Shown: positions 40,045 through 50,168, numbered from the stretch's first letter. The stretch: DNA of 64,000 bases from Leifsonia virtsii (GCF_030433675.1 NZ_JAROCB010000001.1:555333-619332), one strand, 5' to 3'. Program-made: numbers and translations. The notes: generated by a model from the letters alone, not told the origin.

Positions 40045-40204
40045 GTTGAAAACTGACCCTTCGTAGATATGGTGAGGGTCGTCGTGGTACCCGCACCGGT
40101 TGAGGTAGTGCGCGCCGTGGACGTCATCGGCGCCGGAGTCTCATCCGTCACGGTCCTACAAAAGAGGCGGGCGGTACAGGGGTTCCGGCTGGCGAGCATC
40201 TCCA

Positions 40205-40210
40205 AGTATA
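40205..40210 (-). promoter_or_regulatory. -10 hexamer TATACT of the pentose phosphate operon
   Basis: Best consensus match on the minus strand upstream of tkt. No convincing -35 is visible. The predicted leader of about 155 nt is long enough to hold control elements, but I do not recognise one. Confidence 0.45.
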
Positions 40211-40300
40211 GGTAACACGCACGAAACGTGGGGTGTTCCCCCAGCCGGTTATGCCTCAGGCGGACACGCAGCGTCCGCCCGGCTCCGCCTCTACGTGACG

Positions 40301-40306
40301 TAGACT
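40301..40306 (+). promoter_or_regulatory. -10 hexamer TAGACT of ctaB
   Basis: TAGACT precedes the ctaB ATG by 45 nt, giving a leader of about 40 nt that contains the GAGGAG ribosome site. Confidence 0.5.
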
Positions 40307-40351
40307 TTCCGCGGGCCCTTCCGCCCAGCCGCCGACACCACACGAGGAGCA

Positions 40352-41284
40352 ATGGACGTCGCTGTAGAGAGCCGTGTCGAATCCGACCGCATCGGCGTTG
40401 CCCGCAAGGTGAAGGCGTATTTCGCCCTCACCAAGCCCCGGGTCGTCGAACTGCTGCTGGTGACGACGGTTCCGACGATGATCCTGGCGGCGGGCGGCAT
40501 CCCGAATCTCTGGCTGGTGGTCGCCACCGTGATCGGCGGCTACATGAGCGCGGGGTCGGCCGGCGCGTTCAACTGCTACATCGACCGCGACATCGACCGC
40601 GTGATGCGGCGCACGAAGAACCGCCCGCTGGTGACGGGGGAGCTCTCCGACCGCGAGGCGCTCGTGTTCGCCTGGGCGCTCGGCATCGCGTCGGTGCTCG
40701 TGCTCGGCTTCTTCACCAACTGGCTGGCGGCGGGTCTCTCGGTCGCGGCCATCCTGCTCTACGTCGTCTTCTACACGCTCATCCTCAAGCGCCGCACCCC
40801 GCAGAACATCGTCTGGGGCGGCGTCGCGGGCTGTATGCCGGTGCTGATCGGCTGGGCGGCCGTGACCGGCTCGCTCGACTGGGCGCCGTTCATCCTGTTC
40901 GGGATCATCTTCCTCTGGACGCCGCCGCACTACTGGCCGCTTTCGATGAAGTACCGCGCCGACTACCAGGAGGCGGGTGTCCCGATGCTCGCGGTCGTCC
41001 GAGGCCGCGCGGTGGTCGGCCTGCAGGTCATCCTCTACGCCTGGGCGATGGTGGCGTGCTCCCTGCTGCTCATCCCGGTCGCGCACATGGGGCTGCTGTA
41101 CACGGCGGTGTCGCTGGTGGCGGGCGGCTGGTTCATCTACGAGTCGCACCGGCTCTACAACCTCGCGATCCGGCACGAGACGGTGTCGCCGATGCGCGTG
41201 TTCCACGGCTCGATCGCCTACCTGACGCTCATCTTCCTGGCCGTCGCGATCGACCCGCTGCTCCCGTTCCTGCACTTCGCCTAA
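40352..41284 (+). CDS. ctaB: protoheme IX farnesyltransferase (heme o synthase)
   Basis: A 310-residue polytopic membrane enzyme of the UbiA superfamily that farnesylates heme b to heme o for cytochrome oxidase. About nine hydrophobic segments are present. The diphosphate-binding motif [20 protein letters not shown] has the NxxxDxxxD pattern, and [21 protein letters not shown] and [19 protein letters not shown] are CtaB-specific. It is divergent from tkt. ctaA lies nearby on the opposite strand. Confidence 0.96.
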   Translation: MDVAVESRVESDRIGVARKVKAYFALTKPRVVELLLVTTVPTMILAAGGIPNLWLVVATVIGGYMSAGSAGAFNCYIDRDIDRVMRRTKNRPLVTGELSDREALVFAWALGIASVLVLGFFTNWLAAGLSVAAILLYVVFYTLILKRRTPQNIVWGGVAGCMPVLIGWAAVTGSLDWAPFILFGIIFLWTPPHYWPLSMKYRADYQEAGVPMLAVVRGRAVVGLQVILYAWAMVACSLLLIPVAHMGLLYTAVSLVAGGWFIYESHRLYNLAIRHETVSPMRVFHGSIAYLTLIFLAVAIDPLLPFLHFA

Positions 41285-41302
41285 CCGCCCGGAGCTCGCG
41301 CG

Positions 41303-41391
41303 CTTGCGTCGGCGATTCGGGCGCGTTCCGTTCGAATCTCCGACGGGAGGCGGCCCAGCAGGAGATTCGAACGCATTCGATCCGACGGAAG
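41303..41391. repeat. nested imperfect inverted repeat between ctaB and the acetyltransferase
   Basis: A perfect 13-bp core (CGTTCGAATCTCC at 41329-41341 with its complement at 41361-41373) is flanked by outer arms (41303-41312 with 41382-41391, one mismatch). The left half has an 8-nt excess. A run of six T occurs 30 bp later, at about 41421. A terminator for ctaB is likely. Confidence 0.75.
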
Positions 41392-41450
41392 CTGGAGAAG
41401 CCGACGTGAGGGTCGCTCGGTTTTTTCTGCCGCGGGGTGCGTCCGGCGTC

Positions 41451-41456
41451 TAGCAT
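41451..41456 (+). promoter_or_regulatory. -10 hexamer TAGCAT, predicted leaderless start
   Basis: TAGCAT ends 6 nt before the ATG at 41463; a GTG at 41457 would be too close to the hexamer, which supports the ATG. Confidence 0.45.
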
Positions 41457-41462
41457 GTGCGC

Positions 41463-42023
41463 ATGACGGCACAGTTGCTGACGGCGCACCTGGTGACCGA
41501 GCGCCTCGTGCTCGACGCTCCAGGGGAGTCCGACATCCCGGACGTGCTGGAGGCCTGCCTCGACGCCGAGACGCAGGCGTGGGTGCCGCTGCCGCAGCCG
41601 TACACCCGCGCGAGCGCGGAGTTCTTCGTCCGTTCGTACTGCCCGCACGGGCTTGCCAGCCACCGGTACAGGGTGTGGGCGATCCACCCGCGGGAGGGCG
41701 GCCGCCTGATCGGCGCGCTGGAGGTGCGCAGCGACGACCGGCCGGGGAGCGCATCCCTCGGCTGCTGGTCCGCGCCCTGGGCCCGAGGGCAGGGCTACCT
41801 GAGCGAGGCGCTGCGGGCGGTCGCGGCCTTCGCGCTCGACCCGGCGCGCGGCGGCTTCGACCAGCTCAACTGGGAGTACGTGCCCGAGAACGCGGCGAGC
41901 AGGCGGCTGGCCGAGGCGGCCGGCTTCGACTTCAGCGCGCGCACCAGGACGCTCGTCGAGCTGCACGGCCGGATGCGCGAGGCGCGCGTCGGGACGCTAC
42001 GCCGCGACGACGTCCTGCGCTGA
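41463..42023 (+). CDS. GNAT-family N-acetyltransferase
   Basis: A 186-residue GNAT protein of the RimJ/RimL-like group. It begins with the typical LVTERLVLDAPGESD strand, has the acetyl-CoA-binding region GCWSAPWARGQGYLSEALRAVAAFAL, and ends with LNWEYVPENAASRRLAEAAGFDF. Members acetylate protein N-termini, antibiotics or small metabolites; the substrate here is unknown. Its last 27 bp overlap the end of ctaA on the other strand, a tail-to-tail overlap. Confidence 0.88.
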   Translation: MTAQLLTAHLVTERLVLDAPGESDIPDVLEACLDAETQAWVPLPQPYTRASAEFFVRSYCPHGLASHRYRVWAIHPREGGRLIGALEVRSDDRPGSASLGCWSAPWARGQGYLSEALRAVAAFALDPARGGFDQLNWEYVPENAASRRLAEAAGFDFSARTRTLVELHGRMREARVGTLRRDDVLR

Positions 42024-42938
42024 GTCCTCGCGTGCCCCGAGCGTCTCCGCCGGCGCCTTCAGCGCCAGGACGACCGCGGTCATGGCGGCCGCGAGCAGCG
42101 CCGCGAGCATCATGTGGATGCCGACGAGGATGCCGGGGAGCCCGGTGTTCGCCTGGATGAGGCCCACCGCGATCTGCAGCACCTCGACCGCCAGCAGGTA
42201 CTGCGCGAACCGGTGCACGGGCGTGAGCCGGTAACGGAACGACCCGACCACGAGCACGAGCGTCAGCGTGAAGGTGACGTACGCCGGGATCGCGTGCACG
42301 TGCTGCAGGATCTCGGGGTTCAGCCCGTTGCGAGGGGCGTTGGCGTCGCCGGCGTGCGGACCGCTGCCGGTGGTCAGGATGCCGACCAGGATCGTGACGG
42401 CGACCACCGCGCTGGTGAGGTGGGCGACCCCGGCGAACCAGCCGGGGACCGCGCGCACACGCGGACCGGGCACGGCGTAGACGCGCACGACGAACGCCGT
42501 GCACAGCGCGACGAGCGCGATCGAGACCACGAAGTGCAGTCCGACGACGTACGGGTTGAGGTGGCTCAGCACGCTCAGGCCCCCCACGACGGCCTGCGCG
42601 GGGATGCCGAGGCCGGCGATCAGGGTGAGCCAGAACAGGTCAGGGCGCTGCTTGCGCAGCCTCAGGATCATGAGGAAGGCGAGGATCGCGACGATGCCGA
42701 GCAGAACGCTCAGCACGCGGTTGCCGAACTCGATGAAGCCGTGGACGCCCATCTCCGGCGTGTTCACGATGGAGTCGGCCGTGCACTTCGGCCAGGTGGG
42801 ACAGCCCAGCCCGCTCGCCGTCAGCCGGACGAGACCGCCGGTGCCGACCAGGACGATCTGGCCGACGAGGTAGACCCAGGCGATCACCTTCAGCCGTGCG
42901 TCCACACGGTCGGGCAGCCAGGCGATGAGGCGCTTCAT
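41997..42938 (-). CDS. ctaA: heme A synthase (COX15/CtaA)
   Basis: A 313-residue membrane protein with about eight transmembrane segments that oxidises heme o to heme a. The N-terminal IVLVGTGGLVRLTASGLGCPTWPKC contains the conserved cysteine pair region, and heme-ligand histidines are in GVHGFIEFGNRVLS, LHFVVSIALVAL, QHVHAIPAYVT and ILVGIHMMLAALLA. The ATG at 42938 is used; a TTG at 42980 would add 14 residues. The gene overlaps the acetyltransferase by 27 bp at the 3' ends. Confidence 0.93.
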   Translation of the reverse strand: MKRLIAWLPDRVDARLKVIAWVYLVGQIVLVGTGGLVRLTASGLGCPTWPKCTADSIVNTPEMGVHGFIEFGNRVLSVLLGIVAILAFLMILRLRKQRPDLFWLTLIAGLGIPAQAVVGGLSVLSHLNPYVVGLHFVVSIALVALCTAFVVRVYAVPGPRVRAVPGWFAGVAHLTSAVVAVTILVGILTTGSGPHAGDANAPRNGLNPEILQHVHAIPAYVTFTLTLVLVVGSFRYRLTPVHRFAQYLLAVEVLQIAVGLIQANTGLPGILVGIHMMLAALLAAAMTAVVLALKAPAETLGAREDSAQDVVAA

Positions 42939-43250
42939 GGGAATGTCGGACTCCTGGATCGGATGCGGATACTCGGGCAATGCGCAGGCGCGCCTCTACT
43001 AATACCGCGCCGCACCTGTAGAATTGGTGGGTTCGAGGAACGCGCCTCGGTGCGCGTGCGCGCAAACGGTTTCCTCCGTCCGCGCCGGGGCATCGAGGCC
43101 TGCCTCCACGGACAGTTTAGGTACGCGAAGTACTGATCGCACACAACCACCCGCGCAATCAGGACGCTCGCACGACCGGCGTGAGCCGCGCGTCGCGAGG
43201 GGAATGAGCCGGACTGATATCCGGTTACGAGTGGAGGAAACGAGGTAGAT
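42939..43250. other. divergent ctaA/sufB regulatory region
   Basis: This 312-bp space holds no gene I can support. On the plus strand TAGAAT (43019-43024) is the likely sufB -10, predicting a leader of about 220 nt. On the minus strand TAAACT (43114-43119) is a possible ctaA -10. A small dyad (GTAC-GCGAA-GTAC at 43120-43132) lies near the latter. The suf repressor gene sufR, often located here in Actinobacteria, is absent. Confidence 0.55.
43019..43024 (+). promoter_or_regulatory. -10 hexamer TAGAAT of the suf operon
   Basis: Good -10 match; it would give an unusually long leader of about 220 nt before sufB. No -35 match is evident. Confidence 0.45.
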
Positions 43251-44669
43251 ATGTCAGACATCCTGATCGATCGGCCTGAGCTCGCCTCTCTGGGGCAGTA
43301 CGAGTTCGGCTGGGCGGATTCCGACGCAGCGGGTGCCTCCGCACGTCGCGGGCTCTCACCCGAGGTGGTGAAGGACATCTCCGGACTCAAGAACGAGCCC
43401 GAGTGGATGCTGCAGCGCCGTCTGAAAGCCCTCCAGCTGTTCGAGCGCAAGCCGATGCCGACCTGGGGTGCCGACCTGTCGGAGATCGACTTCGACAACA
43501 TCAAGTACTTCGTCCGCTCCACCGAGAAGCAGGCGCAGAGCTGGGAGGACCTGCCGGAGGACATCCGGAACACGTACGAGAAGCTGGGCATCCCGGAGGC
43601 GGAGCGTCAGCGCCTCGTCGCCGGCGTCGCCGCGCAGTACGAGTCCGAGGTCGTGTACCACCAGATCCGCGAAGACCTGGAGGAGCAGGGCGTCATCTTC
43701 CTCGACACCGACACGGCGCTGCGCGAGCACCCCGAGATCTTCGAGGAGTACTTCGGCACCGTGATCCCGGCCGGCGACAACAAGTTCGCGGCGCTCAACA
43801 CCGCCGTCTGGTCGGGCGGCTCGTTCGTGTACGTCCCGAAGGGCGTGCACGTCGAGATCCCGCTGCAGGCCTACTTCCGCATCAATACCGAGAACATGGG
43901 CCAGTTCGAGCGGACGCTGATCATCGCCGACGAGGGCTCCTACGTGCACTACATCGAGGGCTGCACGGCGCCGATCTACAAGTCCGACTCGCTGCACTCC
44001 GCGGTCGTCGAGATCATCGTCAAGAAGAACGCCCGCGTGCGCTACACGACCATCCAGAACTGGTCGAACAACGTCTACAACCTGGTCACCAAGCGGGCCA
44101 CCGCGGCCGAGGGCGCGACCATGGAGTGGATCGACGGCAACATCGGCTCCAAGGTCACGATGAAGTACCCGTCGATCTACCTGATGGGGGAGCACGCCAA
44201 GGGCGAGACCCTGTCCGTCGCCTTCGCCGGCCCGGGCCAGCACCAGGACGCCGGCGCCAAGATGATCCACATGGCGCCGTACACGCAGTCGTCGATCGTC
44301 TCCAAGTCGATCGCCCGCGGCGGCGGCCGTGCCGGTTACCGCGGCGAGGTGCGGGTGGACGCGAGCGCGCACCACTCCGCCAACACCGTGCGCTGCGACG
44401 CGCTGCTGGTCGACACGATCTCCCGGTCGGACACCTACCCGGCCATCGACATCCGGGTCGACGACGTGCAGCTCGGCCACGAGGCGACGGTGTCGCGCGT
44501 GAGCGAGGAGCAGCTCTTCTACCTGATGTCGCGCGGGCTCCCGGAGGACGAGGCCATGGCCATGATCGTCCGCGGCTTCATCGAGCCGATCGCCCGCGAG
44601 CTCCCCATGGAGTACGCCCTGGAACTCAACAAGCTCATCGAGATGGGCATGGAAGGCTCTGTCGGATGA
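43251..44669 (+). CDS. sufB: Fe-S cluster assembly scaffold SufB
   Basis: A 472-residue beta-helix protein on which the iron-sulfur cluster is built together with SufC and SufD. Typical segments are [61 protein letters not shown] and [22 protein letters not shown], where C382 matches the catalytic cysteine of E. coli SufB. The C-terminal [29 protein letters not shown] is diagnostic. A GAGG site lies just upstream of the ATG. The stop overlaps sufD (ATGA). Confidence 0.97.
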   Translation: MSDILIDRPELASLGQYEFGWADSDAAGASARRGLSPEVVKDISGLKNEPEWMLQRRLKALQLFERKPMPTWGADLSEIDFDNIKYFVRSTEKQAQSWEDLPEDIRNTYEKLGIPEAERQRLVAGVAAQYESEVVYHQIREDLEEQGVIFLDTDTALREHPEIFEEYFGTVIPAGDNKFAALNTAVWSGGSFVYVPKGVHVEIPLQAYFRINTENMGQFERTLIIADEGSYVHYIEGCTAPIYKSDSLHSAVVEIIVKKNARVRYTTIQNWSNNVYNLVTKRATAAEGATMEWIDGNIGSKVTMKYPSIYLMGEHAKGETLSVAFAGPGQHQDAGAKMIHMAPYTQSSIVSKSIARGGGRAGYRGEVRVDASAHHSANTVRCDALLVDTISRSDTYPAIDIRVDDVQLGHEATVSRVSEEQLFYLMSRGLPEDEAMAMIVRGFIEPIARELPMEYALELNKLIEMGMEGSVG

Positions 44670-45883
44670 CGCAGATCGAGACGACGACGACCCCGCAGGC
44701 CGCGCCGGCCCCGACGCACATGCGCGCTCCCGTCCCCGTGCAGACCCGCTCCGAGCGGTTCACCTCGACCGAGGTCTCCGACTTCCCGGCGGTCACCGGG
44801 CGCGAGCCGATGTGGAAGTACACGCCGGTCGCGCGCATCCAGGAGCTGACCACCGGAGAGCTCGACGGCTCGCCCTACGTCTACGACGTGACGGCCGCGA
44901 AGGGCGTCTCGACGCTGTGGGTGGGCCGCGAGGACTCCCGCATCGGCCGCGCCGGGCAGCCGGAGGACCGCGCGTCCGCCAACGCCTGGACGGCGTTCGA
45001 GCAGGCGCTGCTGGTGAGCATCTCCGCAGACCTCAGCGGTGACCGCCGCGAGGTGACGCTGACCCGTTCTACACTCGGCGGAGCACCGCGCGCCGCGCAC
45101 ACGGTCGTCGAGGTGGCCGAGGGCGCGACCGCGACCCTCATCCTTCAGAACACCGGCGCCGCGCACCTGACCGAGAACGTCGAGTTCCTGCTCGGGAAGG
45201 ACGCAGACCTCACCGTCGTCTCCCTCCAGGAGTGGGACGACGACGCGCTGCACGTGGCCGCCCACTTCGCCGAGCTGGCGGAGGGCGCCCGGATCAAGCA
45301 CGTCGCCATCACGCTCGGCGGCGGCGTCGTGCGGCTGAACCCCTCCGCGCACCTGGCGGGCGCCCGGTCGGACGCCGAGCTGCTCGGCGCCTACTTCGCC
45401 GACGCGACCCAGCATCTCGAGCAGCAGGTGTACGTCTACCACGACGGTCCGGAGACCCGCAGCCGCGTCACCTACAAGGGTGCGCTGCAGGGCGAGGGCG
45501 CGCGCACGGTGTGGATCGGCGACGTGCTGATCGGGCCGAAGGCCGTCGGCACCGACACCTACGAGCAGAACCGCAACCTCGTGCTCACCGACGGCGCGCG
45601 CGCCGACTCGGTGCCGAACCTCGAGATCGAGACCGGCGACATCGTCGGCGCCGGGCACGCCAGCGCCACCGGTCGCTTCGACGACGAGCAGCTGTTCTAC
45701 CTGCAGTCCCGCGGCATCCCGGAGGAGGAGGCGCGCCGCCTCGTCGTCCGCGGCTTCCTCGCCGAGATCGTGCAGCAGATCGGTTCGCCCGCGCTGCAGG
45801 AGCGCCTGCAGGCCAAGATCGAGGCGGAGCTCGAAGCGACGTCGGTCACCGCGTCCGCCCCCTCCGCCGGGGCGGAGCACTGA
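44666..45883 (+). CDS. sufD: Fe-S cluster assembly protein SufD
   Basis: A 405-residue partner of SufB. The conserved C-terminal part includes [50 protein letters not shown] and [36 protein letters not shown], with the histidine needed for iron entry in GHAS. It starts within the sufB stop and ends one base into the Rieske-type gene (TGATG). Together with SufB and SufC it forms the SufBC2D complex. Confidence 0.95.
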   Translation: MTQIETTTTPQAAPAPTHMRAPVPVQTRSERFTSTEVSDFPAVTGREPMWKYTPVARIQELTTGELDGSPYVYDVTAAKGVSTLWVGREDSRIGRAGQPEDRASANAWTAFEQALLVSISADLSGDRREVTLTRSTLGGAPRAAHTVVEVAEGATATLILQNTGAAHLTENVEFLLGKDADLTVVSLQEWDDDALHVAAHFAELAEGARIKHVAITLGGGVVRLNPSAHLAGARSDAELLGAYFADATQHLEQQVYVYHDGPETRSRVTYKGALQGEGARTVWIGDVLIGPKAVGTDTYEQNRNLVLTDGARADSVPNLEIETGDIVGAGHASATGRFDDEQLFYLQSRGIPEEEARRLVVRGFLAEIVQQIGSPALQERLQAKIEAELEATSVTASAPSAGAEH

Positions 45884-46212
45884 TGGCGGCCGAGCGCGTC
45901 GCCGCGGTCGCGGAGCTGGTCGAGAACCAGGCCACCCGCGTCGTGGTGAACGGCGTGCCGATCGCTCTCGTGAAAGACTCCGCCGGCGACATCCACGCCA
46001 TCGGCGACACCTGCACGCACGGCGAGATCTCGCTGTCCGAGGGCTTCGTCGAGGACGAGACCCTGGAGTGCTGGGCGCACGGCTCGCAGTTCTCGCTCGT
46101 CACCGGCAAGCCCCTCAACCTCCCGGCCTATGAGCCGGTCCCCGTCTTCGCCGTCGAGATCATCGACGGAGACGTCTTCATCGACTCAAGCGTCACGAAA
46201 GAGATCAACTGA
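45883..46212 (+). CDS. Rieske-type [2Fe-2S] ferredoxin in the suf operon
   Basis: A 109-residue small Rieske protein. The cluster ligands C44, H46, C63 and H66 are in DTCTHGE and ECWAHGSQF, spaced as in ferredoxin subunits of non-heme iron oxygenases. No oxygenase gene is nearby; instead it is embedded in the suf operon, as in other Microbacteriaceae and some Actinobacteria, which suggests an electron supply role in cluster building. That role is inference. The start shares one base with the sufD stop; sufC begins 2 bp after its stop. Confidence 0.92.
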   Translation: MAAERVAAVAELVENQATRVVVNGVPIALVKDSAGDIHAIGDTCTHGEISLSEGFVEDETLECWAHGSQFSLVTGKPLNLPAYEPVPVFAVEIIDGDVFIDSSVTKEIN

Positions 46213-46214
46213 CC

Positions 46215-47009
<795 letters not shown>

Positions 47010-47020
47010 GGCGCCGGAGG

Positions 47021-47026
47021 TAGAAT
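47021..47026 (+). promoter_or_regulatory. internal -10 hexamer TAGAAT, predicted leaderless start
   Basis: TAGAAT ends 6 nt before the ATG at 47033, so the DUF59 gene may also be transcribed separately from the rest of the suf operon. Confidence 0.45.
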
Positions 47027-47032
47027 CCGCTT

Positions 47033-47362
47033 ATGCCCGCCACTCTGAGCCCCGCGCTCTTCGACCAGGTCGAGGAGGCGCTGAAGAACGTCATGGATCC
47101 CGAGCTCGGGATCAACGTCGTCGACCTCGGGCTGATCTACGACCTGGCCTGGGACGACGAGAACAACGCGCTCATCATCTCGATGACGCTCACGAGCGCC
47201 GGCTGCCCGCTGACCGACGTGCTGGAGGAGCAGACCGCCGAGGCGCTCGACGGCATCGTCGAGGCGTTCCGCATCAACTGGGTGTGGATGCCGCCGTGGG
47301 GCCCGGAGCGGATCACCGACGACGGTCGCGACATGATGCGCGCCCTCGGCTTCGCCATCTAG
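47033..47362 (+). CDS. DUF59 (MIP18/SufT-like) iron-sulfur assembly protein
   Basis: A 109-residue protein consisting of one MIP18-family domain. Conserved elements are MDPELGINVVDLGLIYD, MTLTSAGCPLTDVLEEQ with C58, and VWMPPWGPERITDDGRDMMRALGF. Related proteins (SufT, PaaD, MIP18) help deliver Fe-S clusters to target enzymes. It closes the suf operon here; sufS and sufU are not in the window. Confidence 0.92.
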   Translation: MPATLSPALFDQVEEALKNVMDPELGINVVDLGLIYDLAWDDENNALIISMTLTSAGCPLTDVLEEQTAEALDGIVEAFRINWVWMPPWGPERITDDGRDMMRALGFAI

Positions 47363-47376
47363 CTGTACCCATCCAT

Positions 47377-47434
47377 CAGTTCCGGACTTCTTCGACCGCG
47401 CCGCGGCGTGTCGGGTCGAAGAAGTCCGGAACTG
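47377..47434. repeat. long perfect inverted repeat after the suf operon
   Basis: Arms of 21 nt (47377-47397 and 47414-47434) are perfect complements with a 16-nt loop. The left arm starts CAGTTCCGGACTTCTTCGAC, closely related to the palindrome at 4174-4230. It starts 15 nt after the DUF59 stop, so it probably ends suf transcription. No U-tract is present. Confidence 0.87.
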
Positions 47435-47463
47435 TTTGCTGAGAACCGAAAGTAGGAACGACT

Positions 47464-49062
47464 GTGCTTGCCGTGCAGGGGCTTGAACTGCGCGTGGGTG
47501 CGCGCCTCCTGATGGAGGACGTGAGCTTCCGTGTCGCCGACGGCGACAAGATCGGACTCGTCGGGCGCAACGGCGCCGGGAAGACGACTCTCACGAAGGT
47601 GCTCGCGGGCGACCTCCTGCCGACGGCGGGCAAGGTCGACCGGTCCGGCGACCTCGGCTACCTGCCGCAGGACCCGCGGTCGGGCAACCTCGACGACCTG
47701 GCGCGCACGCGCATCCTGGACGCCCGCGGTCTCGGCTCCATCGTGCTCGGGATGCAGAAGGCGACGGTCGACATGGCGAGCTCCGACACCGCGGTGTCGG
47801 AGGCGGCGATGAAGACGTACGGGCGGCTGGAGGAGCGCTTCCACCTGCTCGGCGGGTACGCGGCGGAGGCGGAGGCGGCGTCCATCGCGTCGAACCTGAA
47901 CCTGCCCGACCGCATCCTGGAGCAGCCGCTCAAGACCCTCTCGGGCGGTCAGCGCCGCCGCATCGAGCTGGCGCGCATCCTCTTCTCGGACGCGCGCACG
48001 ATGATCCTCGACGAGCCGACCAACCACCTGGATGCCGACTCGATCCTGTGGCTGCGCGAGTTCCTGAAGAACTACACCGGCGGCTTCATCGTGATCTCGC
48101 ACGACGTCGACCTCGTCGGCGAGACGGTCAACCGCGTCTTCTACCTGGATGCGAACCGCCAGGTGATCGACATCTACAACATGGGTTGGAAGAACTACCA
48201 GCGCCAGCGCGCCGCCGACGAGGAGCGCCGCAAGAAGGAGCGCGCGAACGCCGAGAAGAAGGCCGGCGCGCTGCAGCTGCAGGCGGCGAAGTTCGGGGCG
48301 AAGGCGACGAAGGCGGCGGCCGCGCACCAGATGGTGGCGCGCGCCGAGAAGCTGCTCGCCGGTCTCGAGGACGTGCGCCAGGTCGACCGGGTGGCGAAGC
48401 TGCGCTTCCCGACCCCGGCGCCGTGCGGCCGGACGCCGCTGCAGGCGAGCGACCTGTCCAAGAGCTACGGGTCGCTGGAGATCTTCACCGCAGTCGACCT
48501 CGCGATCGACCGCGGTTCGAAGGTCGTGGTGCTCGGACTCAACGGTGCGGGCAAGACGACCCTGCTCCGGATGCTGGCCGGCGTCGACACACCCGACACC
48601 GGGCAGGTCGAGCCGGGACACGGCCTCCGCATCGGCTACTACGCCCAGGAGCACGAGACGATCGACGTCGACCGCACCGTGCTGCAGAACATGGTCTCGT
48701 CGTCGCCGAACCTCACCGAGACCGAGGCGCGCAAGGTGCTGGGCTCGTTCCTGTTCACCGGAGACGACGCCCACAAGCCGGCCGGGGTGCTGTCGGGCGG
48801 CGAGAAGACGCGCCTGGCGCTGGCGATGATCGTCGTCTCGGGAGCGAACGTGCTGTTGCTCGACGAGCCGACGAACAACCTCGACCCGGCGAGCCGCGAG
48901 GAGATCCTGGATGCCCTGGCTCACTACGAGGGCGCCGTCGTGCTGGTGAGCCACGACGAGGGCGCCGTCGAGGCGCTGAACCCCGAGCGGGTCCTCATCA
49001 TGCCCGACGGCACCGAGGACCACTGGAACCGCGACTACCTCGACCTCATCTCCCTCGCCTGA
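47464..49062 (+). CDS. ABC-F family ATPase
   Basis: A 532-residue soluble protein with two ABC cassettes and no membrane domain, the ABC-F layout of ribosome-associated factors. The first cassette has GRNGAGKTT (35-43), TLSGGQRRRIELARIL and MILDEPTNHLD; the second has GLNGAGKTT, VLSGGEKTRLALAMIV and LLLDEPTNNLD. The charged linker between them (about 240-290, ADEERRKKERANAEKK) is the part that reaches into the ribosome. Housekeeping and antibiotic-protection members are not separable by eye; the core-genome setting favours a housekeeping role. Start is GTG at 47464. Confidence 0.92.
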   Translation: MLAVQGLELRVGARLLMEDVSFRVADGDKIGLVGRNGAGKTTLTKVLAGDLLPTAGKVDRSGDLGYLPQDPRSGNLDDLARTRILDARGLGSIVLGMQKATVDMASSDTAVSEAAMKTYGRLEERFHLLGGYAAEAEAASIASNLNLPDRILEQPLKTLSGGQRRRIELARILFSDARTMILDEPTNHLDADSILWLREFLKNYTGGFIVISHDVDLVGETVNRVFYLDANRQVIDIYNMGWKNYQRQRAADEERRKKERANAEKKAGALQLQAAKFGAKATKAAAAHQMVARAEKLLAGLEDVRQVDRVAKLRFPTPAPCGRTPLQASDLSKSYGSLEIFTAVDLAIDRGSKVVVLGLNGAGKTTLLRMLAGVDTPDTGQVEPGHGLRIGYYAQEHETIDVDRTVLQNMVSSSPNLTETEARKVLGSFLFTGDDAHKPAGVLSGGEKTRLALAMIVVSGANVLLLDEPTNNLDPASREEILDALAHYEGAVVLVSHDEGAVEALNPERVLIMPDGTEDHWNRDYLDLISLA

Positions 49063-49068
49063 CCCCCG

Positions 49069-49133
49069 CCATCGAGTCCGCACAGACTGCACGCTTTCGG
49101 CTCGAAAGCGTCGATTCTTTGCGGACTCGATGG
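49069..49133. repeat. nested inverted repeat between convergent genes
   Basis: An outer perfect 14-bp pairing (CCATCGAGTCCGCA at 49069-49082 with 49120-49133) encloses an inner perfect 9-bp hairpin (ACGCTTTCG at 49091-49099 with 49103-49111, 3-nt loop). It fills the space between the ABC-F stop (49062) and the patatin stop (49141). Confidence 0.83.
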
Positions 49134-49140
49134 GGGTGAG

Positions 49141-50016
49141 TCAGCTCCAGCGAGCGGCGACGGAGGGGGCGACGGCGATGCCACGGGCGTGGCCGGCGCG
49201 CGCAGCGGCCGGGCGCAGGGACGCATCCATCGCGTTCTCGCCGTGCAGCTCCTCCGACTCGGGACCGACCACCTCGACGCGACTGCCGGAGGCGCGCAGC
49301 GCCTCGACCTGCGCCGCCAGGTGCGTGCCCCACGAGGCAGGCGCGAGCGACCGGCCGTTGAACGGCGACAGCACCAGCACGCGCTCGTAGCCGGCTGCGA
49401 GGTCGGCGTTCTCCGCGTTCACGCGGTAGCCGCCGTCGATGTAGCGTTCGTCGCCGATGCGGAACGGCCGGCCGCTCGACGTGCTGGCGGCCACCGCCTC
49501 GGCGATCGCGACCCCGCTGTCCCGGTCGAACACGACCGGTTCGGCGGTGCGGGCGTCCACGGCGGTGATCAGGATGCGGCGCTGCGGCCACTCCTGCACG
49601 GGCAGCCGGGCGGCGACGACCGACCGCCAGCGGTCCGACCAGGCGCCGTCGGAGGCGGCGTCGAGTTCGAGGGCCGAGGCGCTCATCCGTCGCCGCATGT
49701 CGTCCATGTCGGTGGAGGCGTCGATCACCGCCTGCACGCGCTGAACGCCGGTCGGGCGGCCGTCGGGCGCGGGAGGCGCGGGCGGACGCGCCGGGACAGA
49801 GGTGAGCGCCTGCGCGTACAGGTCGGCCGGTGCCGCGCCGGCCACCTGCGCCGCCGCGGTCGCGCCGGCGGACGTGCCGACGAGGAGGTCGGCGCCGGTG
49901 ACGTCGACACCGGCCTCGAACAGTCCGGCGATCACGCCGATCAGCCAGGCGTTGCCGGTGGAACCGCCGCCGCCGAGGACGAGCGCGCGGTCGTGGGAAG
50001 AAGAGGAAGTGTTCAT
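49141..50016 (-). CDS. patatin-like phospholipase
   Basis: A 291-residue protein with the patatin Ser-Asp dyad: the oxyanion hole LGGGGSTG at about 14-21, the nucleophile S49 in GTSAG, and D194 in the DGG motif (YIDGGYRVN). It has no signal peptide or membrane helix, so it is probably cytoplasmic or loosely membrane-bound. Patatins release fatty acids from phospholipids; the natural substrate is unknown. The ATG at 50016 has AAAGG eight nt upstream. It lies downstream of the SURF1 group with a 152-bp gap containing a possible short ORF. Confidence 0.9.
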   Translation of the reverse strand: MNTSSSSHDRALVLGGGGSTGNAWLIGVIAGLFEAGVDVTGADLLVGTSAGATAAAQVAGAAPADLYAQALTSVPARPPAPPAPDGRPTGVQRVQAVIDASTDMDDMRRRMSASALELDAASDGAWSDRWRSVVAARLPVQEWPQRRILITAVDARTAEPVVFDRDSGVAIAEAVAASTSSGRPFRIGDERYIDGGYRVNAENADLAAGYERVLVLSPFNGRSLAPASWGTHLAAQVEALRASGSRVEVVGPESEELHGENAMDASLRPAAARAGHARGIAVAPSVAARWS

Positions 50017-50066
50017 GGGAGTCGCCTTTCGCGAAATGCTGGGCGGCGCTCCCGGCGGCGGCTACC

Positions 50067-50117
50067 TCAGCCGCGCGATCGTGGACTGCAGGAGCGCCCA
50101 CTGGATGCTGCGTACAT
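50067..50117 (-). CDS. possible 16-residue leader ORF before the patatin gene
   Basis: An ATG at 50117 with a textbook GGAGGTGAG ribosome site opens a 16-codon frame (MYAASSGRSCSPRSRG) that stops at 50067, about 50 nt before the patatin start. The ribosome site is better than that of most genes here, which makes translation plausible. No attenuator structure or homologue is recognised. Confidence 0.3.
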   Translation of the reverse strand: MYAASSGRSCSPRSRG

Positions 50118-50168
50118 GGGTCTCACCTCCTGCCGTCGGAACACGATCGCCTCGACGATAGCAGAGAC

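Larger units (their letters stand above)
40045..40351. other. divergent tkt/ctaB regulatory region
   Basis: This 307-bp space holds the tkt leader and both promoters. On the minus strand TATACT (40205-40210) is the best -10 for tkt, predicting a leader of about 155 nt. On the plus strand TAGACT (40301-40306) serves ctaB, which has a GAGGAGC ribosome site. I see no gene; an open frame on the minus strand that overlaps the tkt start has no coding features. Confidence 0.6.

Noticed and set aside
40045-40352. Minus-strand open frame overlapping the tkt start (possible tkt leader peptide)
   Set aside because: It is low-complexity (threonine-rich), has no ribosome site and overlaps the tkt start out of frame.
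43025-43250. Riboswitch in the long sufB leader
   Set aside because: I could not recognise any known riboswitch core, and no clear terminator/antiterminator pair is visible.
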